DNA of 47,565 nucleotides from positions 94,078 through 141,642 of the forward strand of contig DIWI01000024.1 in NCBI GenBank assembly GCA_002428415.1, given 5' to 3'. The notes beneath the pieces were generated by a model. That model was not told the DNA's origin, did no database searches, and worked only from the letters and a program-made list of their open reading frames with translations. This DNA is from Clostridiaceae bacterium UBA6110. GTDB taxonomy: Bacteria; Bacillota; Clostridia; Clostridiales; Clostridiaceae. The position numbers and the translations under genes are program-made. This document shows positions 14,958 to 23,279 of this stretch, piece by piece (within the stretch, counting starts at the first letter, position 1; every line of letters begins with the position of its first letter).

Positions 14958-17240
14958 ATGAGGAGACAATTTCTGAAAGCCGTCTCATTCCTGACTTTTG
15001 CTTTCCTTGTATCTGTGAATCTTTCCATTAACGTCGCTGCAGCACCTCCGGCAGCTATTGGACCTGTTCGGTTTCCGGGCAATAAGATACAGCAGTTCGC
15101 TCAGCCACTTCCGCTTCTTGATGCCGCAGGTGGAACGATACAGACCATATTGGATGATGGTTCGGAAATTCCTATAAGGATGGTAGAGCTGAGGTCAAAT
15201 ATTCTTCCGCCTTCATTCAAGCCGGCCAATGGTTTACCCTATGCAGGGACAGCCGTATTCACATACAGGGTAAGTGAAGATCCGGTAACGCCCCTCACCA
15301 ATGTTGATACATATGTCAATCCTGTTATTGTGGCTTCTCGCGGCACTCCCACTACAATCCGCTACATCAACAACCTGACTACGAATGTCATCAACTGGAG
15401 AAACTGGACTGACGAAAGTCTGCATTCCGCATTCCATCAGTCAGAGGACAGCATGATGCCGCTGCTAAGCGATACGACCCATTACCAGGGACCTGTACTT
15501 GCAGTTCCTCACCTCCATGGAGGTGAAGTGCCTGCTCTGGTTGACGGCGGACCTGAAGCATGGTTTGCAAGCGATGTTGAAGGACCTGATACAGTCACAG
15601 ATTACATTGAGCAGGGGCCTGCATATTATTCCAAGGTTGGCGCTGATTCAAATGAGGCAATATATACTTATCCCAATTACCAGGAGGCAGCACCTCTGTG
15701 GTTCCATGACCATCTGCTGGGCGGTACTAGGCTTAACGCCACATTTTCCGGCCTGGCCGGGGGATATGCGCTTACTGACCCTGACCTGGAACTGCCGGAT
15801 GGATTGCTTCCGGTAGGACTTGATGTAAATGGAAACGGAGAAATGGATGAAGCCAACGAGGTTGTCATCCCTCTTGTCATACAGGACAGGATGTTCGATA
15901 CCAATGGAGAGCTTTTCTTCCCGAGCATAGGAATAAATCCTGAACACCCATACTGGGTGCCTGAATTTGTTGGAGATACAATAGTGGTAAATGGAAAGGC
16001 GTGGCCTTACCTGAATGTAGACCAGCAGCGATACCGCTTCTTTGCGATAAATGGCTCAAACTCAAGACCATACAATATGTTCCTTCAGGACCTGACATCA
16101 GGTGTAAAATATCCGATGTGGGTCATCTCTACTGACGGAGGATATCTTGATAAGCCAGTTTTGGTAGACCCAAACGCAAATGCTGCTCAGGTTAAGGCAG
16201 GAACACAGAAGAGCCTTATGATGATGCCTGGCGAGCGTTATGAGATCATAATCGACTTCGCAGGTATTCCAGCGGGTACTAATATTGTCCTTCGCAACGA
16301 TGCACCTACTGTAGACGGAAATCCAAAGGCCAGCCTTGATGGCAGGATAATGCAGTTCAGGGTGACCGCAAATGCACCAGCAAGTGACATGAGCTACGAT
16401 CCGTCAACGCTTATACCGATAAGGACGGATACCCCTATCGTACGTCTTCCAGGAACACCGGGAGGTCCGGCAATAAGCACAGCGAATGTCGACAAGACAA
16501 GACTGCTTACTCTAAACGAAGTATTGGGGGTCAACGGTCCTCTTGAAGCCCTGGTCAACAATACAAAATGGAGCGGGATGCGTGAAGACCACAGCATGGT
16601 ATCAGGCTCAGTCATGTATGACGGTCCTAATCAGGATGCGTTCTCATTCATGGGCAACTACCTGACCGAGCTGCCTGAAGAGGGGACAACAGAGGTATGG
16701 GAAATCGTGAACCTTACCATGGATTCTCATCCAATACACCTGCATGGTCTGCAGTTCCAGCTGATCGACAGGCAGATGTTCGACATGAAGGCTTATATGA
16801 TGTCATATGGGATGGCATTCATGAATGACATTGGCGCAATAGACCCTCTAACCGGACTGCCTTACCCTGACGGGGTTTACATTCCTGGCTACGGGCCGCC
16901 GCTTGACTATCTCACTGGGAATCCACGTGCACTTGGAGGAAATCCTGATCCGGTTATGATGGGGATGCCGATGGCTCCGCTTGCATATGAGGCGGGATGG
17001 AAGGATACCGTCATAATGCATCCGGGAGAGAAGACTCGTATCGCAGTGAGAGTCGCGCCTACAGACAAGGCTCTTGATGATCCGGACCTTTACTGGCCGT
17101 ATGAGCCAAATGAAGGGGGAGGAGTATACGTATGGCACTGCCACATCACTGACCATGAGGACAATGAGATGATGAGGCCATATGCATTCATTCCTAATCC
17201 TTTGGCTGAAAGGGAATTCATCCAGGGCGAGGATTACTAG
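14958..17240 (+). CDS. Exported multicopper oxidase, CotA/phenoxazinone-synthase-like
   Basis: 760 aa. The N-terminus MRRQFLK plus a hydrophobic stretch and AAAPP looks like a Tat signal, as usual for multicopper oxidases loaded before export. Copper sites are all present: HLHGG (185-189), WFHDH (248-252), HPIHLHG (H591, H594, H596) and HCHITDHEDNEM (H727, C728, H729, H733, axial-position M738), so both the type 1 and trinuclear centres should form. It couples four one-electron oxidations to O2 reduction. I used the ATG at 14958 behind AAGGAGG rather than 14901. An O2-using enzyme is notable among so many anaerobic Fe-S genes; detoxification of Cu(I), Mn(II) or O2 is possible. Confidence 0.92.
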   Translation: MRRQFLKAVSFLTFAFLVSVNLSINVAAAPPAAIGPVRFPGNKIQQFAQPLPLLDAAGGTIQTILDDGSEIPIRMVELRSNILPPSFKPANGLPYAGTAVFTYRVSEDPVTPLTNVDTYVNPVIVASRGTPTTIRYINNLTTNVINWRNWTDESLHSAFHQSEDSMMPLLSDTTHYQGPVLAVPHLHGGEVPALVDGGPEAWFASDVEGPDTVTDYIEQGPAYYSKVGADSNEAIYTYPNYQEAAPLWFHDHLLGGTRLNATFSGLAGGYALTDPDLELPDGLLPVGLDVNGNGEMDEANEVVIPLVIQDRMFDTNGELFFPSIGINPEHPYWVPEFVGDTIVVNGKAWPYLNVDQQRYRFFAINGSNSRPYNMFLQDLTSGVKYPMWVISTDGGYLDKPVLVDPNANAAQVKAGTQKSLMMMPGERYEIIIDFAGIPAGTNIVLRNDAPTVDGNPKASLDGRIMQFRVTANAPASDMSYDPSTLIPIRTDTPIVRLPGTPGGPAISTANVDKTRLLTLNEVLGVNGPLEALVNNTKWSGMREDHSMVSGSVMYDGPNQDAFSFMGNYLTELPEEGTTEVWEIVNLTMDSHPIHLHGLQFQLIDRQMFDMKAYMMSYGMAFMNDIGAIDPLTGLPYPDGVYIPGYGPPLDYLTGNPRALGGNPDPVMMGMPMAPLAYEAGWKDTVIMHPGEKTRIAVRVAPTDKALDDPDLYWPYEPNEGGGVYVWHCHITDHEDNEMMRPYAFIPNPLAEREFIQGEDY

Positions 17241-17303
17241 AAGGAAAATAATGACAAATCCTTGTATATGACAAACTAAAAAGAACCTGGCTATAGAAAT
17301 AGA

Positions 17304-17343
17304 AAGGGAATGGCTGCATGATGCATCCATTCCCTTATCATTT
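17304..17343. terminator. Bidirectional terminator between convergent genes
   Basis: AAGGGAATGG and CCATTCCCTT form a 10-bp stem with a GC-containing inner TGCATGATGCA. T-rich tracts lie on both sides. It separates the multicopper oxidase (plus) from the ABC transporter operon (minus). Confidence 0.85.
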
Positions 17344-17350
17344 TCTGTCA

Positions 17351-17929
17351 TTATTCCTTTTCACCCATAAGTATCATGTCGCAATCCAGTGCTTTGACCT
17401 CATCAAGACTATGGGTCACGAGTATCACTGTCCGGTTTCTGGTATTTTCAACCATATAGGCCATTACGAGGCTCTTTGTGTCGTCGTCGAGTCCCTTGAA
17501 GGGCTCGTCGAGAAAGAGAATATGGCTGTCAGACAATATTGCCCTGACTATGGCAACTCTTCTTTTCATTCCACCGGAAAATTCCCTGACCGGCTGGCTT
17601 AGGTCGCTTATGCCAATGCTTTCAAGATGTGAGGAAATGACTGAGTCCTTAACGCCTTTGGCACATACCATCCTGACATTTGATACTGCGTTGAAGCTTT
17701 CGCAGAGTCTGTCCTCCTGGAAGACTGCGCTCTTTTTTTCGGGGATTCCGGAAATTGTTCCTTCGTCCTTTTGTTCAAGTCCCATGAGGATATTAAGAAG
17801 GGTGGTCTTTCCGCAGCCTGAGGGACCCATTATGCAGGTCAGATGGTTTTCCCTGATGGCTGCACTGAAGCCATCAAGGACTATCTTTTCTCCGAAGCTC
17901 TTTTTTATTCCTGATACGCTGATATCCAT
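17351..17929 (-). CDS. NitT/TauT-type ABC transporter ATP-binding protein
   Basis: 192 aa, short but complete. Walker A GPSGCGKTT, Q-loop AVFQEDRL, signature FSGGMKRR and Walker B ILFLDEPFKGLD are present. The Q-loop text QEDRL is typical of the SsuB/TauB/ThiZ branch. It powers the permease encoded just upstream. I used the ATG at 17929 (GAGGACG upstream) and not a longer reading from 18007, which only adds another frame of the permease gene. Last gene of a four-gene operon. The substrate is not predictable from the ATPase. Confidence 0.88.
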   Translation of the reverse strand: MDISVSGIKKSFGEKIVLDGFSAAIRENHLTCIMGPSGCGKTTLLNILMGLEQKDEGTISGIPEKKSAVFQEDRLCESFNAVSNVRMVCAKGVKDSVISSHLESIGISDLSQPVREFSGGMKRRVAIVRAILSDSHILFLDEPFKGLDDDTKSLVMAYMVENTRNRTVILVTHSLDEVKALDCDMILMGEKE

Positions 17930-17930
17930 G

Positions 17931-18683
17931 CTACGTCCTCTCCAGTCTGATATAGGCTTTCCTGATAAGGTGAAGGAACAGCTTCTCGAATAAGACGCTA
18001 ATTGCAACGATCACTGCTGTCCATGCGAACAGGTCTGCTGAGTCAAGGTAGATCTTTGCCTCATAAAGCCGTTCACCTATGGACCCGGCTGGTATTCCTA
18101 TTACCTCAGCAGCTATGCCTGCCTTCCAGGACAGACCTATTGATACGCTGCAGGCGGATACTATATAGGGCTTTAGCTGGGGAAGGTATATGTACTTAAG
18201 CTTCCTTAGCTTTGTTACGTTGAAAAGCTCAGCCATATCAAGCATCTTTACGTCTGTGCTCTTCAGTCCGTGCAGCATGTTGGTGTATACTATCGGCAGG
18301 ACCATGAGGAATGAGATGAATATGCCGAGGCTACCTGAGCTGAGCCAGATGAGGCAAAGGATGATGAAGGAGGCCACTGGCACGGACTTTATGGCTGTCA
18401 TGAACGGCCAGAGGAGAACCTCGGCCATATGGTGCTTCCCTGCAAGGGCGGCAAAGGCACTTCCTGCAGCGAGTGCAAGAAGATACCCCGATACTATCCT
18501 TACGAAGGAGAACATGACCGATGTAAGGAAATCCCTGGTTACTATAAGCTCAGAAAGCCTTACCATTACCTCTATGGGTGTGACGAGCAGGATGCTCTTC
18601 CCAATGGCCATGGCTGACAGCTGCCAGACTAACAGTGCAAAGGCAATAGCTAAGATTTTTTCATAGCTTTCCTTATTTTTCAT
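17931..18683 (-). CDS. NitT/TauT-type ABC transporter permease
   Basis: 250 aa with about six hydrophobic segments and the BPD_transp_1 fold. SVPVASFIILCLIWLSSG and the later MAELFNVTKLRKLKYIYLPQ (the EAA-type coupling loop, about 152-171) are typical of SsuC/TauC/ThiX permeases. It forms the membrane channel for the lipoprotein encoded before it, with which it overlaps by 11 bp. Cargo in this branch ranges over sulfonates, nitrate, pyrimidine precursors and other small organics. Confidence 0.88.
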   Translation of the reverse strand: MKNKESYEKILAIAFALLVWQLSAMAIGKSILLVTPIEVMVRLSELIVTRDFLTSVMFSFVRIVSGYLLALAAGSAFAALAGKHHMAEVLLWPFMTAIKSVPVASFIILCLIWLSSGSLGIFISFLMVLPIVYTNMLHGLKSTDVKMLDMAELFNVTKLRKLKYIYLPQLKPYIVSACSVSIGLSWKAGIAAEVIGIPAGSIGERLYEAKIYLDSADLFAWTAVIVAISVLFEKLFLHLIRKAYIRLERT

Positions 18684-19692
18684 AATAGAAGTCAGCGCCC
18701 GGGAGGGCTCCGCCTACCGATTTCGGATTCTGTTCGAAGAGTACTGTCAGATAGCCTTCCATTGCAGCCTTCATCTCTGCCCCGTCCATGTATGTGATAT
18801 GGCAGTAGGGGATGGCTTTTTCTGCAACCGCTGCCTTTACAATTCCAACCTTCTCGACGAGAAGTGATGCTTCCTTTACATTTGCGTTAACATATTCAGT
18901 GGATTTCTTATACTCAGCAAGGAATGCCGCAAGCTCTTCCGGATACTTCTCTGCGAATTCGTTCCTGACAATAAGGACTCCTGTTATAAGTGTGCTTCCA
19001 TTGTTCAGCTTATCCCAGCTTTCCGTAAGGTCTACTGCTATCCTCAGGTTCTTCACTGAACCTTGCGCGACAGTCACGTAAGGCTGAGGCATCATTGCTA
19101 TGCCGCCCTTTTCTCCTGAGAGAAGTGCAACTACTTCGGTAGGCTCTGTCTTCCACTCTATGGTTATGTCCTTGTCCGGATCAAGTCCGTTTTCCTTAAG
19201 GAGGTACCTGAGGTTGTACTCAGGCGTCGAACCCTTGCCTGTGGCGTAGATTGTCTTGCCCTTCAGGTCAGATAAGGTCTGTATCTCGTTTCCGGTCTCA
19301 ACTATATAGACAACGCCAAGGGTGTTTACAGCCAGGAGGCTGACAGATTTCTTGGTGTTGTTGTAGAGCACTGATGCAAGGTTTGCAGGAACTGCTGCAA
19401 TGTCAAGCTCGCCCTGTACAAGCTTTGGTGTAAGCTCGTCTGCTGAGCCCGCTATTGTGAAGGTATAGTTGTTTTCAGAGGTTCCCTTCTCGTCAGATTC
19501 CATAAGCTCAACCATTCCCATGGAGGTAGGGCCCTTGAGACCTCCGATCCTTATCTCAACCTTTTCTGAAGTTGGAGCCGTGGTAGCTGTTGGAGCGGCT
19601 GTTGAGGTTGGTGTAACAGCCTTTGCCTGGCACCCTGAAAATGCTGCACCTGCTATAAGTAATGATACTATTGCTGATATGACCTTTTTCAT
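18673..19692 (-). CDS. NitT/TauT/NMT1-like substrate-binding lipoprotein
   Basis: 339 aa. Lipoprotein signal with lipobox FSGC (Cys 21), then a Thr/Pro/Ala-rich linker to about residue 45 and a periplasmic-binding-like core: IRIGGLKGPTSMGMVELM, GELDIAAVPANLASVLYN, LKGKTIYATGKGSTPEY. This is the SsuA/THI5/NMT1-like fold that captures small organic ligands outside the membrane. It overlaps the TM1266-type gene upstream by 4 bp and the permease downstream by 11 bp. The ligand is unknown and is probably also what the leader RNA senses (inference). Confidence 0.88.
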   Translation of the reverse strand: MKKVISAIVSLLIAGAAFSGCQAKAVTPTSTAAPTATTAPTSEKVEIRIGGLKGPTSMGMVELMESDEKGTSENNYTFTIAGSADELTPKLVQGELDIAAVPANLASVLYNNTKKSVSLLAVNTLGVVYIVETGNEIQTLSDLKGKTIYATGKGSTPEYNLRYLLKENGLDPDKDITIEWKTEPTEVVALLSGEKGGIAMMPQPYVTVAQGSVKNLRIAVDLTESWDKLNNGSTLITGVLIVRNEFAEKYPEELAAFLAEYKKSTEYVNANVKEASLLVEKVGIVKAAVAEKAIPYCHITYMDGAEMKAAMEGYLTVLFEQNPKSVGGALPGADFYYEK

Positions 19693-19958
19693 TTGTTTGC
19701 CTCCTCTTTTTTGTTTTGTTTTGCTACTATCGTCTTTGTACTGACTCCTCTGACCATACCAAGCTTTCCTGAGAGGGAGCTCGTTATGTCTCCGGGAGCG
19801 TCAAGGACCACGCAGATTATGGATACTCCGCGCTCCTTGTAGGGTATTCCCATCCTGCCCACAATGTAGCTTCCGAACTCATGGAGAAGCTCGTTGACCT
19901 CCGTGGACTTCTCTGTATCCTCTACGATGATGCTGATTACTGAGATCCTGGATTCCAA
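19689..19958 (-). CDS. TM1266/NikR-C-like small regulatory protein
   Basis: 89 aa from a TTG start with AAGGAGG upstream. The sequence RISVISIIVEDTEKSTEVNELL followed by FGSYIVGRMGIPYKERGVSIICVVLDA, in overlapping stretches, is typical of the TM1266 family (TIGR03959, 'iron-only hydrogenase system regulator'), an ACT-like ferredoxin-fold domain similar to the C-terminal domain of NikR. It has no DNA-binding domain of its own. In other Clostridia it sits with hydrogenase maturation genes; here it heads an ABC transporter operon, so it may sense the transported ligand. Confidence 0.8.
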   Translation of the reverse strand: MESRISVISIIVEDTEKSTEVNELLHEFGSYIVGRMGIPYKERGVSIICVVLDAPGDITSSLSGKLGMVRGVSTKTIVAKQNKKEEANK

Positions 19959-19973
19959 AATTCTTCCTCCTTT

Positions 19974-20007
19974 AAAACAAATATCCGCGCCTTGAAGACG
20001 CGGATAT
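19974..20007 (-). terminator. Terminator arm of the leader upstream of the TM1266-type gene
   Basis: ATATCCGCG and CGCGGATAT form a perfect 9-bp stem with a 9-nt loop, followed by TTGTTTT on the minus strand. It sits 16 bp before the start codon and just before the ribosome site, so it works as an attenuator and not as the end of an upstream gene. Confidence 0.88.
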
Positions 20008-20082
20008 AGATACTCCTATCCTTTTCCATCGCCTTCCCATCCGGGACGTACCCAAATGGCTCAGGACTGAAGATATGCACTT
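19974..20082 (-). ncRNA. Candidate riboswitch (class not recognised) in the TM1266/ABC operon leader
   Basis: On the minus strand, P1 pairs 20076-20063 with 20022-20010 (CUUC/GGAG and GUCCU/AGGAU with a bulge). It encloses P2, a 9-bp hairpin CCAUUUGGG-UACGU-CCCGGAUGG (20059-20037), and an asymmetric loop GAAGGCGAUGGAAA. The 3' strand of P1 (GGAUA) can instead pair with UAUCC just downstream, an antiterminator that would disrupt the terminator stem AUAUCCGCG/CGCGGAUAU (20007-19981) followed by TTGTTTT. Ligand-stabilised P1 would therefore favour termination, i.e. an OFF switch. Folded by eye. Confidence 0.65.
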
Positions 20083-20088
20083 TTCTTA

Positions 20089-20117
20089 ATATTATTTCAT
20101 TGTTACTAAATTGTCAA
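20089..20117 (-). promoter_or_regulatory. Promoter of the TM1266/ABC transporter operon
   Basis: Minus strand: TTGACA (20117-20112), 17-bp spacer, TAATAT (20094-20089). The start point should be near 20082. Confidence 0.8.
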
Positions 20118-20143
20118 TAAACATTGGGTATTTATAGATTCTA

Positions 20144-20908
20144 TTAATCGATTTGCATTCCCTTGTGTGACCTGAGGATGGATATGGAGACAAGGTTGCT
20201 TACAGGGATGATCAGTATGCAGCTCAGACCGCTGGAAAGTATCCTTGCGAGCTCCTTTGCAAACACCTTGGAGTTCAGTACGTAACCTGCCGAAGCACCT
20301 TTGAGCATGAACCACACCAGGAGCATCATGAAGCTGCCGAGAAAGGCGAAATACAGTGTGTTGGTTGTTGTCCCAAGGATATCCCTGCCTACATTCATCC
20401 CGGAATGGAAAAGCCTCGGGAGCGGCATTTCGGGATCCAGTCTCCTTGACTCCCAGACAAAAGCTGATATTGAGACCGAAGTGTCTATCATGGCACCTGT
20501 TATCCTGATGAGGACAGCTGCGATTGCGGCATCACTCATGTTTATTCCTATGTTCCAGTCATACATGCAGATGCTCGTGTACTCCTGTGTCGAGAAGCCC
20601 CCGATCCTTGCGCTTGAGACCAGGAAGGCTGACCAGATTCCCGTTGCAGCGAGGACAAAGCCTACTGATATCAATGCGGCAAGGCTCTTCCTATTGAAGC
20701 CGACGTTTGTTGCCAGTGTAAAAAGGGTTATGGCAAGGCAGCCAAGGACCGCAACGACGATTATGTCTGCTCCTTCAAGCATTATCCATATCATAGCTGC
20801 AAGGATAGAAAGATTAGCAAGTATGGACAGGAATGCTGAAAACCCTCTCGCACCGCCTATGGAGACCATAAGCGCAAGGAGTATTAAGGCAAGTGCCACA
20901 ATCATCAT
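20144..20908 (-). CDS. YibE/F family membrane protein (second of pair)
   Basis: 254 aa, hydrophobic, with about seven membrane segments. It has the YibE/F (PF07907) conserved region: ITGAMIDTSVSISAFVWE, then GRDILGTTTNTLYFAFLGSF. It aligns by eye with the second half of the neighbouring 371-aa protein (GAIMDIAVTVTSSLFE...GKDIMGTMVNVMFF). The function of the family is unknown; a transport role is often guessed. It overlaps its partner by 4 bp, suggesting a heteromeric membrane complex. Confidence 0.85.
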   Translation of the reverse strand: MMIVALALILLALMVSIGGARGFSAFLSILANLSILAAMIWIMLEGADIIVVAVLGCLAITLFTLATNVGFNRKSLAALISVGFVLAATGIWSAFLVSSARIGGFSTQEYTSICMYDWNIGINMSDAAIAAVLIRITGAMIDTSVSISAFVWESRRLDPEMPLPRLFHSGMNVGRDILGTTTNTLYFAFLGSFMMLLVWFMLKGASAGYVLNSKVFAKELARILSSGLSCILIIPVSNLVSISILRSHKGMQID

Positions 20909-22020
20909 ATGTACCGCCTCCTCAGCATGAAAATGGATATGAACAGGCTTATTGGTATAGCAAGCACAAGTCCTATGCTTCCAGTGAGAAACCGTACCAG
21001 CTCTATGCTTGCAAAGCTTGTGAAGTAGTCTGCTATGCTGATTCCGTTTCTTCCGCTTAAAAGGATCATCGGCAGCGAACCTCCGATGAACGTGAAGAAC
21101 ATTACATTGACCATAGTCCCCATTATGTCTTTTCCAATTGCCCGACCCGATTTGATGAGTTCAATTGTGGTGACATGTGGATTGGATGCATTAAGCTCAA
21201 ACAAGGATGAGGTAACTGTAACTGCTATGTCCATTATCGCGCCAAGCCCGCCGATTAGCAGTCCTGCAAGGAAAATGCTCCTGTAGTCTGTCTCGATTAT
21301 CAGAAACTCCAGGGATTCGACCCATACGCCGTGATAATCGGTGATGGTAATCACCGCAACTGCAATCAGCATTGAGGATGCAAGACCGGCAAGGGTAGCT
21401 AAGACAGCTGAAAGTGTCTTTCTCGTAAAACCGCAGTACATTATCAGTGATACGACTGAAAAGAAAACAGCGGACAAAGTTGCAAGCAGCATTATGTCCG
21501 TTCCTTGCATATACTTCGATATGGCATAGGAGAATACAGCAATGTTTATCAGAACACTTGCAAGTGAAAGGATTCCTTTTCGCCTGCCTATGGCGACGGC
21601 GACAAGGATGAATATAGCTCCTGCAGAGGCCAGAAGAGTATCACGCTTGATTTCATCGTATGTCCAGATGCCTGAGTACTCATCAAATGATACGAAGATG
21701 TCATCTCCTGCCTTCAGTGTCTCATCATAAACTCCTGAGCTGGTCCGTTCGTTCACGAGAGTTATTGCCTTGCCTTTATCTTCGCCGTTCATAATGGTCG
21801 CTTCTATTTTCTGCTGGTAATATTGCTCTTCAGTCTCACTGACACCGAATGCTGCACCATCGTAGGTCTCAACGATGCCTGTTATGCCGGCTATGGTCTC
21901 AGAATAGAAGCTGTGGTTAATTTGCGTAAGTAATACAGCCACAATCAAGGCAATTGAAAGAAGGATAAGCAGGACGATATTTGCTTTTGAAGGCTTTTCA
22001 TATTCAAAGATGCTTTTCAT
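20905..22020 (-). CDS. YibE/F family membrane protein (first of pair)
   Basis: 371 aa. An N-terminal membrane anchor (about 15-33) is followed by an extracytoplasmic domain of roughly 100 residues (40-130, with GEDKGKAITLVNE), then seven or so membrane segments bearing the PF07907 core, GGLGAIMDIAVTVTSS and GKDIMGTMVNVMFFTF. AGGAGG precedes the ATG. It lies 84 bp downstream of nifS on the same strand but beyond a terminator, so it may have its own promoter or depend on read-through. Role unknown. Confidence 0.87.
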   Translation of the reverse strand: MKSIFEYEKPSKANIVLLILLSIALIVAVLLTQINHSFYSETIAGITGIVETYDGAAFGVSETEEQYYQQKIEATIMNGEDKGKAITLVNERTSSGVYDETLKAGDDIFVSFDEYSGIWTYDEIKRDTLLASAGAIFILVAVAIGRRKGILSLASVLINIAVFSYAISKYMQGTDIMLLATLSAVFFSVVSLIMYCGFTRKTLSAVLATLAGLASSMLIAVAVITITDYHGVWVESLEFLIIETDYRSIFLAGLLIGGLGAIMDIAVTVTSSLFELNASNPHVTTIELIKSGRAIGKDIMGTMVNVMFFTFIGGSLPMILLSGRNGISIADYFTSFASIELVRFLTGSIGLVLAIPISLFISIFMLRRRYI

Positions 22021-22050
22021 GTGAACCTCCTGGTGTCCGTTTCAATGCAC

Positions 22051-22087
22051 AAAAATGTTTCCGCAAAAGATTATGCTTTACGGAAAC
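22051..22087 (-). terminator. Terminator of the iscU-nifS operon
   Basis: Minus strand: GTTTCCGTAAAG pairs with CTTTTGCGGAAAC (one bulged U), followed by ATTTTTG. It lies 17 bp past the nifS stop. Confidence 0.82.
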
Positions 22088-22103
22088 ACTCAATATGGGG
22101 AGA

Positions 22104-23279
22104 TTATCTGTTCTTCCCAGAAGCCCACAGGGGGGAGATGCGACGCAGGGACTCAACCACTACAGGCAGCTTTTCAAGGATGTAGTCTATGTCCTCATCC
22201 GTAGTATCCTCGCTGATAGACAGCCTTAGAGAGCCATGGGCCAGGTGAGGTTTGAGACCTATTGCCTGAAGAACGTGTGATGCGGCTCCTGAGCCTGAAG
22301 AACACGCTGAACCTGATGACGCGCATATCCCGTATCTGTCAAGCATCATGACCATAGATTCACCCTCGATGCCTTCTACTGCAAACGAAGCTATGCCAGG
22401 GAGCCTGGCAATAGGGTCGCCCGTGAGGAAGACTTCAGGTATATTCAATACGCCTCCAATAAGCCTGTCCCTTTTTGATGCGACTTCCAGGGAATTTTGG
22501 TCCAGATTTTCAAAGGCTTCTTCCAAAGCCGCTGCAAGTCCTATAATCCCAGCGACATTTTCAGTGCCAGCCCGCATGTTCCTTTCCTGAGCTCCACCAT
22601 ATATGTCTGAGGGCAGGCGGATTCCATTTCGAACGTACAGGACCCCGGTGCCTTTCGGCCCCTTGAACTTGTGGCCTGAAAGCGAAAGAAGGTCTATGCA
22701 CATATCCTTCACATCGATCGGTATGTGTCCGGTAGCCTGAACCGCATCCGTATGGAAGAGTATGCCATGCTCCCTTGCTATCGCACCGATTTCCCTTACT
22801 GGAAGTATTGTTCCTATTTCATTGTTTGCGGTCATGATTGTTATAAGCACGGTATCCTTACGGATAGCAGAAATGAGTTCGTCAAGGGATATGTTCCCGC
22901 ATTCGTCGACACCAAGATATGTAACCTCGATTTCTTCCTTTTCAAGGTGTTCAAGAGTGTGAAGCACAGCATGGTGTTCAATACTGGTTGTTATGACATG
23001 CCTGCCTCTGTCTCTCATAAGTCTGACTGCTGACTTGATTGCCCAGTTGTCTGATTCGGTCCCGCTGCCCGTGAAAAATATTTCTCCACCTTCAGCCCCA
23101 AGGCATTCCGCAATCTTGCATCGTGCGGTCTCTACAGCCAGTCTGGCTGTGCGGCCGAATTTGTGGAGCGAGGAAGGGTTTCCGTAATCACCAGCCAGAT
23201 AAGGCATCATGGCTGAGAGAGCCCTTTCCGAGAGTCCGGTGGTCGCTGCATTATCTGCATATACCGTCCTACCAGTCAT
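22104..23279 (-). CDS. nifS: Cysteine desulfurase, NifS/IscS type
   Basis: 391 aa, class V aminotransferase fold. YADNAATT opens the protein, the PLP lysine is K204 in SLSGHKFKGPKG, the PLP-stacking EHHAV is near 101-105, and the catalytic persulfide Cys is C326 in ASSGSACSSGS. It removes sulfur from cysteine and gives it to the IscU scaffold. Its ATG overlaps the iscU stop (ATGA), so the two are translationally coupled. NifS-like group I by its longer catalytic loop. No other isc/suf gene is nearby, so with IscU it forms a minimal Fe-S assembly unit. Confidence 0.93.
   Translation of the reverse strand: MTGRTVYADNAATTGLSERALSAMMPYLAGDYGNPSSLHKFGRTARLAVETARCKIAECLGAEGGEIFFTGSGTESDNWAIKSAVRLMRDRGRHVITTSIEHHAVLHTLEHLEKEEIEVTYLGVDECGNISLDELISAIRKDTVLITIMTANNEIGTILPVREIGAIAREHGILFHTDAVQATGHIPIDVKDMCIDLLSLSGHKFKGPKGTGVLYVRNGIRLPSDIYGGAQERNMRAGTENVAGIIGLAAALEEAFENLDQNSLEVASKRDRLIGGVLNIPEVFLTGDPIARLPGIASFAVEGIEGESMVMMLDRYGICASSGSACSSGSGAASHVLQAIGLKPHLAHGSLRLSISEDTTDEDIDYILEKLPVVVESLRRISPLWASGKNR

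Noticed and set aside
19974..20117. T-box leader before the TM1266-type gene
   Set aside because: No T-box bulge consensus or specifier loop, and the leader is too short.
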